From assembly GCA_036258055.1 (NCBI GenBank), contig DATAEK010000224.1, forward strand, positions 1 through 13,927: a stretch of DNA of 13,927 nucleotides, read 5' to 3'. Both the position numbers and the translations under genes were made by a program. Below, in pieces: positions 5,800 through 13,540 of the stretch. The notes beneath the pieces were generated by a model that did not search any database, had not been told where the DNA came from, and worked only from the letters and a program-made list of their open reading frames with translations. How positions within the stretch are numbered: the stretch's first letter is position 1; each line of letters opens with the position of its first letter. This stretch comes from DATAEK01 sp036258055 (lineage in GTDB: Bacteria > Acidobacteriota > Vicinamibacteria > Vicinamibacterales > 2-12-FULL-66-21).

Positions 5800-8733
5800 T
5801 CAGAACGTCAGTCGGAACGCCATCTGGAACTGACGGGCGGCCTGCGAATTGATGATCTGGCCGAAGGTGGTGTTCGGCGTGAGACCCGTGCCCCATGTCC
5901 GGTTCACCGCCGTGGCGCCCTGCGGAGTGATCTGGTTCGCCAGGTTGAAGCCCTCGATGATCAACTCGAGGACCCAATCCGTGGCCACAGGGAACTTTCG
6001 CGCCACCCGCAGATCGATCGCGTAATACCCAGGGACGCGGAACGTGTTGTATCCAACCCCGACGGGCCGATCGTTGAAGACGGTGTCGCCGTTGTTGTCG
6101 AGACCGGTGACCGCAGTGAAGGGATAGTTCTTCGTCGCGACGACCCGTGGCGCCAGTTGCCAGCCGTTGGCCAGCGCCCCTGCCGCGCCTTCCAATCCGC
6201 TGAACCGCGGCTCGAACACGCCCGTGAGGACGAACCGGTGCGGCATGTCGAAGTCGCCGGTGCCGTTGTCCGCCTCGATGTTCTGCGGATCGGACGGCGA
6301 GGTAAAGATGCCGAAGCCCGTGAAGTCGTTGCTGAACCCGGCCCCCTCGACCTTCGACCAGTGATACGAGGCCTGAAACGACACGCCGTGCGAGAAGCGC
6401 TTGTTCAGTACCGTGACCAGGCCCTGGTAGTTCTGGTAGCCAATCGATTGCGAGACGAAGATGTTGCCGAACCGGGGATCGGGCCGCGGGCTCGTGGTCC
6501 AGCGTCGCCTGCCGTCCGCGAGGGTGCCGGCCGGGGTCAGGTTGGTGACGTAGGCCACTGGCAGATTGCGCCCGCGATTGATCCGGTAGGTCACCGAGAG
6601 CGCGAAGTCCTGGAAGAGTTCGCGGTCGTAGCTCGTGAAGTACTCGTAAGCCTTGATGTCCTGGAAGTCGGGGTCCATGATCCGGATATCCGACACCACG
6701 TTGACCCCGGTGATCGGTGCGACCGGCCCGCGGCTGAACGCCGGCGCCCCGGGATTGGTGGGCGTCACATTGACGTTCAACACGTCGAGCCCGTTGCCGC
6801 GGAGGAAGGTGTTGAACGTCTGCGGCGTCATCATGTTGTAGAAGATCCCGTAGCCCGCGCGGATGACGTCCCGGCCGGTCCCGAACGGATCCCACGCCAC
6901 GCTCAGACGCGGCGCCCAGTTGTTGCTGTCGCCCGGGAACACACCCACGCCCGGCAACACGGGATTGGGGCTGTCCTTGGCTCGCGAGAACACCTCATAC
7001 CGCACGCCCAGGTTCAACTTCACCCGGCTGGTCAGCCGGAAATCATCCTGGAAAAAGTATCCCTGATTGATGGTGCGCGCTTCCTGGTATTCCGGGCCAA
7101 TCGACTGGGTGAACCGCGAGTACGAGTAGCGCTGACCGGTCGCGGGATCGATGGCGCCCGATTCGGTCAGGATGAACTGGTCGGTCGCCGGGATCGCACC
7201 GCGGACGCCCGCCACCGCCGCGAGCCCACCGAACGTGAACGTCCCGTTGATGTTGGTGATGCGTTCCTTGAACCAGACGGGCAGGATGTCCACTCCCATC
7301 TTGAAGGTGTGCGCGCCCTTGACGATCGAGAGGTTCTCGTTGAATTGCAACCCTCGCTCGCGGGTCCGGCGATGACCGTTCGCGTTCCCGTTGAAGCTGC
7401 CCACTCCGCTGATGCTGATGTTCGGATTGTTGGGGTTGACCTCGACGCCGTTGCTGATCCCGCGGCTGGCGAACAGGAAGCGGGCCTCGTTCACGATGTT
7501 CGAGCGGAAGATGGACACGAGCTGGGTCGTCAGGGACTGCGGCTCCTCGTCGAAGCGCGAGGCCGTGTCGCGAGTCTGGTTGCCCCCGAAGGTGTTCGGC
7601 GATTCGCGGTCGTAATAGTAGAAGTAGCGCGAGGAGAGGCGCTGGTTCGGTGTGGCCAGAACATCCACTTTGCCCGTCAGCGTATGCGCCCGGAATTGCG
7701 CCTCATAGGTGCCGATATTGTCCGGGGAGATCCCCAGGCGCTGTGCGTCGGCGGCGCTGAACGTGGAGACCGTCGGCGCATCGGCCATCCATCGTTCGTA
7801 ATTGGCGAAATAGAACACGCGATTGGCGATGAGCGGCCCGCCCAGGGTCCCCCCGAAATTGTACCGGGAGAAGTCGGGCTTCGGCGTGCCCGGCGGCTGC
7901 AGGAAGGGCGACGAGTTCAGAAACTTCTGCCGTGTGAACAGATACATCGAGCCGTGCAGCGCGTTGCTGCCGGATCGGGTGACGGCGTTCTGCAGTCCGC
8001 CGGCGACGCGGCCGAACTCGGCCGAAAAATTCGTGACGGTCTGGAATTCGGCGATCGACTCCTCGCTGATCACGAGATTGCGCGCGCCGCCCTGGAGGTT
8101 GTTCGAGACGCCGTCGATGTTCATCTGACGGAGGCCGAGCCCGCCGTAGACGGTCGAAATCGTCGGCGTGCCCGATCCCGAGCCGCCATCCGGCGGACCG
8201 GCGTTGACGCCGGGCTGCACGATGTAGAAATCCTGGATGCTGCGCCCCTGCAACGGCAGCGCGCGAACGGTCCGCTCGTCGAGCGTGTTGCTCACGACCG
8301 TACGTCCGACCTCGATCGTGGGCGAAGCCGCCGTGACCTCCATCGTTTCGGTGAAAGAACTGCTCGACATCTCGATCTCAATCGTCAGCACGCGGCCAGC
8401 GCTCACTTCCAGGTTGGCGCGGGTGATGGTCGCCAGCCCCTGCTTGGACGCCTGAATGACGTAATCGCCCGGTGGCAGGAGCGACATCAAGTAGCGGCCG
8501 CCGGCGTCCGTGGTGACCCTCCGCTCGTATCCGGTGCGGACGTTGGTTGCCACGATGCTGACGTCGGACATCGGCTCGCCATTCTGTCCCCGGACGAATC
8601 CTTCGATGGTCCCGTCGATGGCCTGGCTCTGGGCGAGAAGCGGCGTCGTTTCGCCGATGAGGAGTCCCGCGACGAGAAGCGTCACGGAGAGCAAGCGGGC
8701 AGCGCGTGCAGAGCCATTCGCAGCAGACACCAT
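5800..8733 (-). CDS. TonB-dependent receptor, Oar-like, with carboxypeptidase-regulatory domain
   Basis: The 977-residue protein is an outer-membrane receptor. In order: a signal peptide with likely cleavage after Ala34 (PLLA-QS); a CarboxypepD_reg-like beta-sandwich at about 43-124 (GTIEGFVRGQNGEPMSDVSI, then RYLMSLLPPGDYVIQASKQG); a plug domain at about 150-255 (LPLQGRSIQDF, NIDGVSNNLQGGARN, AEFGRVAGGLQNAVTRSG); and a barrel rich in alternating aromatic strands to the end, closing with the terminal Phe of QMAFRLTF. The size fits the large Oar/SusC-like receptors common in Acidobacteriota and Bacteroidota. Such receptors import or bind large substrates using TonB energy; the ligand is unknown. 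No canonical TonB box is obvious. ATG 8731-8733 has an excellent Shine-Dalgarno, GAGGAGGG, four bases upstream. The gene diverges from kinase 2 and its stop lies 17 bases from that of the phosphodiesterase gene. Confidence 0.92.
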   Translation of the reverse strand: MVSAANGSARAARLLSVTLLVAGLLIGETTPLLAQSQAIDGTIEGFVRGQNGEPMSDVSIVATNVRTGYERRVTTDAGGRYLMSLLPPGDYVIQASKQGLATITRANLEVSAGRVLTIEIEMSSSSFTETMEVTAASPTIEVGRTVVSNTLDERTVRALPLQGRSIQDFYIVQPGVNAGPPDGGSGSGTPTISTVYGGLGLRQMNIDGVSNNLQGGARNLVISEESIAEFQTVTNFSAEFGRVAGGLQNAVTRSGSNALHGSMYLFTRQKFLNSSPFLQPPGTPKPDFSRYNFGGTLGGPLIANRVFYFANYERWMADAPTVSTFSAADAQRLGISPDNIGTYEAQFRAHTLTGKVDVLATPNQRLSSRYFYYYDRESPNTFGGNQTRDTASRFDEEPQSLTTQLVSIFRSNIVNEARFLFASRGISNGVEVNPNNPNISISGVGSFNGNANGHRRTRERGLQFNENLSIVKGAHTFKMGVDILPVWFKERITNINGTFTFGGLAAVAGVRGAIPATDQFILTESGAIDPATGQRYSYSRFTQSIGPEYQEARTINQGYFFQDDFRLTSRVKLNLGVRYEVFSRAKDSPNPVLPGVGVFPGDSNNWAPRLSVAWDPFGTGRDVIRAGYGIFYNMMTPQTFNTFLRGNGLDVLNVNVTPTNPGAPAFSRGPVAPITGVNVVSDIRIMDPDFQDIKAYEYFTSYDRELFQDFALSVTYRINRGRNLPVAYVTNLTPAGTLADGRRRWTTSPRPDPRFGNIFVSQSIGYQNYQGLVTVLNKRFSHGVSFQASYHWSKVEGAGFSNDFTGFGIFTSPSDPQNIEADNGTGDFDMPHRFVLTGVFEPRFSGLEGAAGALANGWQLAPRVVATKNYPFTAVTGLDNNGDTVFNDRPVGVGYNTFRVPGYYAIDLRVARKFPVATDWVLELIIEGFNLANQITPQGATAVNRTWGTGLTPNTTFGQIINSQAARQFQMAFRLTF

Positions 8734-8737
8734 GTGA

Positions 8738-8771
8738 CCCTCCTCAGGCGACGGGTCGCGCGACCGTCGCC
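8738..8771 (-). promoter_or_regulatory. Shine-Dalgarno and adjacent strong hairpin in the TonB receptor leader
   Basis: On the minus strand the Shine-Dalgarno GAGGAGGG (8745-8738) sits four bases before the receptor ATG. Directly 5' of it, 8747-8771 forms a perfect 8-bp inverted repeat, GGCGACGG with CCGTCGCC, around nine bases that can pair further (TC with GA after one bulged base). In RNA this is a very stable stem one base from the ribosome binding site. In DNA it is a dyad that a protein could bind. The repeat is seen directly; its regulatory role is inferred. Confidence 0.55.
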
Positions 8772-8841
8772 CGTACTCGAATGCACGTCAGACGAGGATG
8801 GACGGTAGTAGCACGGGTGTAAACCGCAGAATTACGGCATC

Positions 8842-8871
8842 ACTCTAGGTTGGAACCGCGCACCGACTCAA
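8842..8871 (-). promoter_or_regulatory. Possible promoter of the TonB receptor gene
   Basis: On the minus strand TTGAGT (8871-8866) and TAGAGT (8847-8842) are 18 bases apart; each matches four of six consensus positions. A start near 8835 would give a leader of about 100 bases that includes the hairpin at 8747-8771. It is a weak match, and other starts are possible in this stretch. Confidence 0.25.
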
Positions 8872-8983
8872 GTGAAAACCGGGCGTTCGCTTCCGATGGC
8901 GAGGGGCGGAATTTCCGGAGGCGCTCGCGCGCCCGTTCCTCGATGGTTCCTGGTGTTTGCGGCGAGGGCGACTCTTGAACCAT

Positions 8984-8992
8984 TGATATAAT
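8984..8992 (+). promoter_or_regulatory. Extended -10 promoter of kinase 2
   Basis: TGATATAAT at 8984-8992 is a perfect -10 hexamer preceded by the TGN extension. No good -35 exists at the usual distance, which is typical of extended -10 promoters. The start site would be near 8999, about 28 bases before ATG 9028. No Shine-Dalgarno is visible in that leader. Confidence 0.5.
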
Positions 8993-9027
8993 CCGCATCG
9001 TTCCCCCCGACACTACCCCTGAGCCGC

Positions 9028-11730
9028 ATGTCGCTGACGACCGGCACACGTCTGAATCAGTACGAGGTCACCGCGCAATTGGGTGCTGGTGGCATGGGCG
9101 AGGTCTACTGTGCCCGCGACACACGGCTGCAGCGCAACGTCGCGATCAAGATCCTGCCCTCGCTCTTCGCGACGGACGCGGAACGGCTGACGCGCTTCGA
9201 GCGTGAAGCCCAAGTCCTGGCGTCGCTCAATCATCCCCACATCGCACAGATCTACGGCGTCGAGGAGAGCGCGGGTGTCCTGGCGCTCGTGATGGAGCTC
9301 GTCGACGGCCCGACGCTCGCCGAGCTGATCGCTGCGGCCGGCGGCATATCCGTTGAAGACGCACTGGACGTCGCCACTCAGATCAGCGAAGCCCTCGAGG
9401 CGGCGCACGATCAGGGAATCATCCATCGCGACCTGAAGCCAGCCAACGTGAAGGTCAGGCCGGACGGCGTCGTGAAAGTCCTCGACTTCGGACTGGCGAA
9501 GGCGATGGGCGTGGGTGCGATGTCCGGTGCAGCGGCTGAGATGATCGAGAACTCGCCGACCTTCACCTCGCCGGCCGTGACCCAGTTCGGCGTGATTCTC
9601 GGCACCGCGGCCTACATGGCGCCGGAGCAGGCGCGCGGCAAGATCATCGATCGCCGCGTCGACATCTGGGCGTTCGGCTGCGTGTTGTACGAAATGCTGA
9701 CGGGCAGCCGGCCGTTCGCCGGCGAGACGGTCACCGATGTGCTGTCGGCGATCGTCTCGCGTGAGCCGGATTGGAACGCCCTTCCGGCTGGAGTTCCGGC
9801 CTCCGTCGCACGATTGTTGCGGCGCTGCTTAGAGAAGGATCCGCGGAAGCGCCTTCGCGACATCGGCGAGGCGCGTCTGGTCCTCGAGACTCCGCATGCG
9901 AGCCATGAAGATGCGAGCCGATCCGCTCGCGACGCGACGATCGCGCGATCGCGAGGCTGGGCCATCCCTTCGCTGATGGCGGTTGCGTTGCTCACCCTCG
10001 CCTCCGGCTATCTCGTTGTCACACGGGCACGGCAACAGCCGAGCGTGCCCGGGACGATCACGCGCTTCGATATGTACCCGCCAGACGCCTCCGCCGCGCT
10101 GACGCTCGTCTTCCGGCCGGCGGTGGCCCTCTCAGCAAACGGCAGGACCGCCGCTTTCGTGGCGGCTGCCGGAGGGATCGACCGCGTCTATGTCCGGACC
10201 CGATCGGATGCGGTTGCTCGCGTGATTCCGGGCAGCGAGCGCGGTACGGGCCCCGCGCTGTCGCCTGACGGCAAGTGGGTCGCGTTCTTCGCGGGCGGCG
10301 CCATCCGCAAGGCACCTATCGACGGTGAAGCGGCGACCATCGGGACCGCACGCGACGTGCGCGGCATCTCGTGGTCGGATGATGGCACGCTGTTCCTGAC
10401 CGCCGACGCGGCGGCGCCGCTGGTGAGCATGCCGGCTGCCGGCGGGCAGCAGCGGCCAGTGACGACGCTGGCGGCCGGAGAGCGGACCCATCGCTGGCCC
10501 GAGGTGCTTCCAGGCGGCAGGAGCGTGCTGTTCACGGTCGGGACCATGGCAAGCCCGGACAGTTACGATGGCGGGAACATCGATGCGGTGATGGTCCAGA
10601 CCGGAGAGCGGCGCGTGGTGATCAGGGGCGCGGCGATGGCGCGCTACTGCGGCGACGGACGGCTGCTGTACTCGAAAGGAGGAGGACTGTTCTCGATTGC
10701 GTTCGACCCCGATCGCCTGACGACGTCAGGCGAGCCGGTGCAGGTGATTCCGGCAGTCGCGCGAGACGCCAGTACGGGAGCCGCCCATTTCTCGTGTGCG
10801 AGCGATGGAACGCTGGCGTTCGTGCCGGGCACGTCCCTCAGCGAATTGCGAGACCTCGTCTGGGTTGATGCGCCAGGCCAGACGGAGCTCGCAAAACTCC
10901 CGGCCGGCCGGCACCAGGAAGTGCGGATTTCGCCGGACGGCCGGCGTGCGGCCCTGCTCGGCGGCACCAGCGGAAACGGCGACGTCTGGATCTACGAGTT
11001 CGCCGCCGGCACCTTCAACCGCCTGACCTTCACCGGCACGAACGCCGCGCCGACGTGGTCCCCCGATGGCTTGACGGTGTACTACTCGTCGTTCGACGCG
11101 GCACGTACGGAATCGACGCTGATGAAAAAGCCTGCCGACGGGAGCCGCGACGCGGTTGCGGTCGCGAAGACACCTGGCCGCTCATACATTGCGTGGGTCG
11201 ATCCGAAAGAGACCTCGGCGATCGTCGATGTGGTGAATCCGGCGTCGGACCGCGGCGACATCCTTCGGGTCACGTTCGGGACGTCCGCGCCGCCCGAGAG
11301 GCTGGTCGGCACTCCCTCGAACGAGTACGCGGGAGCGGTGAGCCCGGGAGGTAACTGGCTGGCCTACGAATCAGACGACACCGGCCGACCCGAGATCTAC
11401 GTCCGGGAGCTCGAGGGCAGCGGAGTACGGTGGCAGGTCACTTCCGAAGGGGGTGAAGAGCCGCACTGGTCGAGCGATGGCCGCCAGCTGTTCTACCGCA
11501 GCGCGAACCGTTTGATGGCGGTGCCGCTCGAGCCGGGCAGGACGTTTCGTCACGGCCCGCCGCGAGGTCTGTTCGATGGCATCTACAACACCGGCATCGA
11601 GTCGGGGCGCAGCTATGACGTGAATCCGGTAACCGGGCGCTTCCTTCTCGTCAGACCAGCCGATTCGGGGCCATCGTCGCGCGCGGTGCGCATGGTGCTC
11701 AACTGGGCGTTGGAGCTGCCAGCCAGGTAA
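9028..11730 (+). CDS. Membrane Ser/Thr protein kinase with PD40 propeller (kinase 2)
   Basis: The 900-residue protein has the same plan as kinase 1 but is clearly diverged from it. Kinase domain (about 10-288): LGAGGMGEVYCARD (18-31), VAIK with Lys41, Glu60, HRDLKPAN (133-140), DFG (153-155), APE (198-200) and VDIWAFG (211-217). The catalytic set is complete, so it should be active. A membrane span lies at about 311-332 (WAIPSLMAVALLTLASGYLV). The extracytoplasmic part has scattered propeller signatures, for example LSPDGKWVAFF near 410, ISPDGRR near 633, TWSPDGLTVYYS near 676 and HWSSDGRQLFYRS near 813. They are fewer and more degenerate than in kinase 1. The C-terminus RMVLNWALELPAR carries an NWxxEL-type tail that I recall from other PD40 proteins of this phylum. 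It probably senses something outside the membrane; ligand and substrates are unknown. Confidence 0.93.
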   Translation: MSLTTGTRLNQYEVTAQLGAGGMGEVYCARDTRLQRNVAIKILPSLFATDAERLTRFEREAQVLASLNHPHIAQIYGVEESAGVLALVMELVDGPTLAELIAAAGGISVEDALDVATQISEALEAAHDQGIIHRDLKPANVKVRPDGVVKVLDFGLAKAMGVGAMSGAAAEMIENSPTFTSPAVTQFGVILGTAAYMAPEQARGKIIDRRVDIWAFGCVLYEMLTGSRPFAGETVTDVLSAIVSREPDWNALPAGVPASVARLLRRCLEKDPRKRLRDIGEARLVLETPHASHEDASRSARDATIARSRGWAIPSLMAVALLTLASGYLVVTRARQQPSVPGTITRFDMYPPDASAALTLVFRPAVALSANGRTAAFVAAAGGIDRVYVRTRSDAVARVIPGSERGTGPALSPDGKWVAFFAGGAIRKAPIDGEAATIGTARDVRGISWSDDGTLFLTADAAAPLVSMPAAGGQQRPVTTLAAGERTHRWPEVLPGGRSVLFTVGTMASPDSYDGGNIDAVMVQTGERRVVIRGAAMARYCGDGRLLYSKGGGLFSIAFDPDRLTTSGEPVQVIPAVARDASTGAAHFSCASDGTLAFVPGTSLSELRDLVWVDAPGQTELAKLPAGRHQEVRISPDGRRAALLGGTSGNGDVWIYEFAAGTFNRLTFTGTNAAPTWSPDGLTVYYSSFDAARTESTLMKKPADGSRDAVAVAKTPGRSYIAWVDPKETSAIVDVVNPASDRGDILRVTFGTSAPPERLVGTPSNEYAGAVSPGGNWLAYESDDTGRPEIYVRELEGSGVRWQVTSEGGEEPHWSSDGRQLFYRSANRLMAVPLEPGRTFRHGPPRGLFDGIYNTGIESGRSYDVNPVTGRFLLVRPADSGPSSRAVRMVLNWALELPAR

Positions 11731-11950
11731 CGGCACCTCAACTCCTGCGACGTCCAACGCTGCAACGCGAATGACGAGAATCCGGGGACGACTCCGGGCG
11801 GGAGATCCAAGTGCACATGTAGTCAAGGAAACCTCTAGAAAAATCGCTGCGCTACGGTTCAACACGCTAGAAGGTTCTGCCGTTCGTCACTTTCGCGTTA
11901 TGCTGCGGACTTCGCACGGTCGCCGAGACATGGCGATCGGCCTACTATTG
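11731..11950. other. Intergenic region between kinase 2 and the first cassette
   Basis: No gene is supported here. The right part can fold. TGCCGTTCG (11878-11886) is complementary to CGAACGGCA (11965-11973), which lies inside the first cassette. Within that span TGCG/CGCA (around 11906) and CGGTCGCC/GGCGATCG form two smaller stems. This may be the remains of the recombination site into which cassette A was inserted, or the leader of the cassette A transcript. No promoter is convincing. Confidence 0.3.
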
Positions 11951-11951
11951 G

Positions 11952-12469
11952 TTAGGCTGCTGAGCGAACGGCAAGCGCCCTCGAGGAGGGAAGACCGTGA
12001 CGCAGGGGCATCGCGCTGAGCGATCACGCCGCCAGTTGCTGCGAGATGCCGCCGTCACGCTCGCCACGGTCCTGCTCGCGTTCGCGGCGTTCGATGACAT
12101 CACCACGGACACCGCCACTACATTCATGTCCGAATGGGTCGGCCTTGCGGTGTGCGGCGCGTGGCTGCTCATTGTGTCGTGGCGCTTACTCGTGAGCGGG
12201 CATCGGCGGCTCAGCTCCATCTCGGTGGTCGCGCTGGTCGCGGCCGTCGGCGCAGGATCCGCGATCAGACCAGGCAGCGGTCCCTTCCAAATCGAGTATC
12301 TGACGACCATTGCGGGGTTGCTGTGGTTCCTGGGACTCGCTGGGATTCTGACACGTCAGGCGTGGCGGCGGGCCGATCAACACGCGGCCTAACCCCGTAA
12401 TGGAGCCGACGGCGCGCGTATCATCCTAAAAGATCTCAGCAACGAGCGCGCCGCGGCTCATCGCGCACC
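11952..12469 (+). mobile_element. Integron-type gene cassette A
   Basis: The proposed left boundary is the G/TT crossover in GTTAGGC (11951-11957), a perfect match to the attC R' consensus GTTRRRY. The right end is attC1. The R'' region of attC1, GCGGCCTAAC (12384-12393), is complementary to the cassette's own first bases, GTTAGGCTGC (11951-11960), at nine of ten positions. This is expected if the element was once a closed circle with a complete site. It carries one gene in the usual orientation, whose stop codon falls inside R''. The complementary left-hand site is not well resolved. Confidence 0.55.
11997..12392 (+). CDS. Small four-helix membrane protein
   Basis: The 131-residue protein has a basic N-terminus (MTQGHRAERSRRQLLR) and four hydrophobic segments at about 17-32, 45-66, 73-92 and 102-121, joined by short loops. 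The basic N-terminus and the RRADQHAA end suggest both termini face the cytoplasm. I recognise no family and no catalytic motif. GTG 11997 is a sound start because GAGGAGGG (11983-11990) lies six bases upstream. The TAA stop is part of the GCCTAAC R'' sequence of attC1, a compact gene-to-attC arrangement usual for integron cassettes. Function is unknown; small membrane proteins are frequent cargo of environmental cassettes. Confidence 0.75.
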   Translation: MTQGHRAERSRRQLLRDAAVTLATVLLAFAAFDDITTDTATTFMSEWVGLAVCGAWLLIVSWRLLVSGHRRLSSISVVALVAAVGAGSAIRPGSGPFQIEYLTTIAGLLWFLGLAGILTRQAWRRADQHAA

Positions 12470-12475
12470 TTAGAC
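12387..12475 (+). other. attC1 recombination site (integron cassette)
   Basis: This 89-base imperfect palindrome begins with R'' GCCTAAC (12387-12393). Its left arm 12400-12416 pairs with its right arm 12446-12461: ATG, AGCCG and CGGCGCGC against GCGCGCCG, CGGCT and CAT. That makes 16 base pairs with two unpaired bases on the left strand, G12403 and A12409. Two extrahelical bases in one arm are the hallmark that gives attC its strand choice. The right end, CTTAGAC (12469-12475), matches GTTRRRY except that the first base is C instead of the invariant G. The site may therefore be inactive or decaying. The same arm sequences recur in attC2. Confidence 0.7.
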
Positions 12476-12488
12476 CGCTTGGACCTGA

Positions 12489-12495
12489 AAGGAGG
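12489..12495 (+). promoter_or_regulatory. Ribosome binding site of the PD40 cassette gene
   Basis: AAGGAGG is a near-perfect Shine-Dalgarno, nine bases before ATG 12505, with an A-rich spacer. It fixes the start, which also places the signal peptide at the N-terminus. Confidence 0.75.
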
Positions 12496-12504
12496 AAGCA
12501 AAAA

Positions 12505-13536
12505 ATGGTCTTCTCTCGACTCATTACTTTCGTCGCGATCTGCCTGTCTGGCATCTGGTTTTCGGCGAGCGCCCAGTCACCGTCAGGTGCGGCTTCGCTG
12601 AACATTGAATCCCCTGAGATCGCGTTTGCTTCCCATCGAGACGGCAATTGGGAGATTTACGTGACGGACTCCGCTGGCCGGAGCCAAAGACGGCTCACCC
12701 GGCGCGCTGTGCAGGATCGATTCCCACTGTGGTCCCCGGACGGCGCGCAGATCGCTTTCGGCTCGCAGGTCGACTCTGGCTGGGAACTCTGGGTCATGGA
12801 TTCGAACGGGACCCGCGAGAGACACCTCTACTCGCAGATCGTGGCCAAAGCAGCGCGGGGTTGGTCTCGCGACGGCAAACGGATCGCATTTGCGGCTGTC
12901 GCGGATGAGAACATCGACGTCTATACCGTGGATGTGGAGTCAACCCAGGTGACGCGGTTGACGTCGTCTCCTGGTGAGGACCGTGACCCGTCCTGGTCGC
13001 CGGATGGTACGCGTCTCGCGTTCTCATCCACTCGCGATGGGAACGCAGAAATCTATGCGATGCGAGCCGATGGCAGTGATGTGCGGCGTCTGACGAACAA
13101 CTCTGGCTCTGATGCCAGCCCAACGTGGTCACCAGACGGGTCAGCTATCGCATTTGTTTCTGATCGTGATGGCACCCAGGACCTTTATGTCATGCGTCCG
13201 GACGGGCAAGGTCTTACGCGACTGACCGTTGGGGCGGGCGTGACCAAGGATGTGCCGCGATGGGCACCCGACACATCTCGCATCGCTTTTCAGATCGCGC
13301 GCGGTAAAAACTACGACATGGGCGTTGTGCGGATCTCCGACCGGAGGCAGACAGACTTTGCGAGCTCCTCCGCGTATGACGGCATGTACACATGGTCGCC
13401 GGACGGGAGACACGTCGCGTTCATTTCGGGCCGCGACGGCTTCGATGGTCTCTACACAGCCGATGCTGACGGGCAGCATCTCGTCCGACTCACCGCGAGT
13501 CCGTCACTCAATCCGGAATGGCAGCTCCCACGGTAA
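12505..13536 (+). CDS. Secreted TolB-like PD40 beta-propeller protein
   Basis: The 343-residue protein has a signal peptide (residues 1-23, cleavage likely ASA-QS) and otherwise consists of PD40 repeats. Seven blades can be counted, each with a core such as IAFASHRDGNWEIYV, IAFGSQVDSGWELWV, LAFSSTRDGNAEIYA or IAFVSDRDGTQDLYV. Most follow a W-S-P-D-G turn and are spaced by about 42-45 residues. There is no enzyme domain and no membrane span besides the signal peptide, so it should act in the periplasm or outside as a binding scaffold. It resembles the C-terminal propeller of TolB, but lacks the TolB N-terminal domain and lies outside any tol-pal cluster, so I do not call it tolB. The same repeat type forms the sensor halves of the two nearby kinases. 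It is cargo of an integron-type cassette, with its stop just before the GTCTAAC at 13541. Confidence 0.88.
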   Translation: MVFSRLITFVAICLSGIWFSASAQSPSGAASLNIESPEIAFASHRDGNWEIYVTDSAGRSQRRLTRRAVQDRFPLWSPDGAQIAFGSQVDSGWELWVMDSNGTRERHLYSQIVAKAARGWSRDGKRIAFAAVADENIDVYTVDVESTQVTRLTSSPGEDRDPSWSPDGTRLAFSSTRDGNAEIYAMRADGSDVRRLTNNSGSDASPTWSPDGSAIAFVSDRDGTQDLYVMRPDGQGLTRLTVGAGVTKDVPRWAPDTSRIAFQIARGKNYDMGVVRISDRRQTDFASSSAYDGMYTWSPDGRHVAFISGRDGFDGLYTADADGQHLVRLTASPSLNPEWQLPR

Positions 13537-13540
13537 CGCG

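Noticed and set aside
5135..6895. A 586-codon open frame on the - strand spanning the 3' ends of the phosphodiesterase and receptor genes
   Set aside because: It overlaps two well-supported genes, is Arg/His-rich with no recognisable fold, and crosses the convergent junction; it is a GC-driven shadow frame.
6157..8808. An 883-codon open frame on the + strand opposite the TonB receptor gene
   Set aside because: It mirrors the receptor in a high-GC antisense frame, is dominated by Arg, Ala, Gly, Val and Asp without domains, and the opposite strand has clear family motifs, a signal peptide and a good ribosome binding site.
8920..8933. GGCGC-TCGC-GCGCC hairpin in the kinase 2/receptor intergenic region
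   Set aside because: Short GC stem of a kind expected by chance at this composition; not near a start, stop or T-run.
11857..11957. A complete attC with R'' GTTCAAC (11857) and R' GTTAGGC (11951)
   Set aside because: The boxes fit the consensus, but the arms give only about six pairs with a mismatch and no extrahelical pattern like that of attC1 and attC2; only the right box is retained as a boundary.
11771..12019. A possible 82-residue gene before cassette A
   Set aside because: No Shine-Dalgarno, no domain, it crosses the cassette boundary and overlaps the better-supported GTG start at 11997 in another frame.
12505..13536. Calling the propeller gene tolB
   Set aside because: The TolB N-terminal domain and tol-pal neighbours are absent; PD40 repeats alone do not identify TolB.
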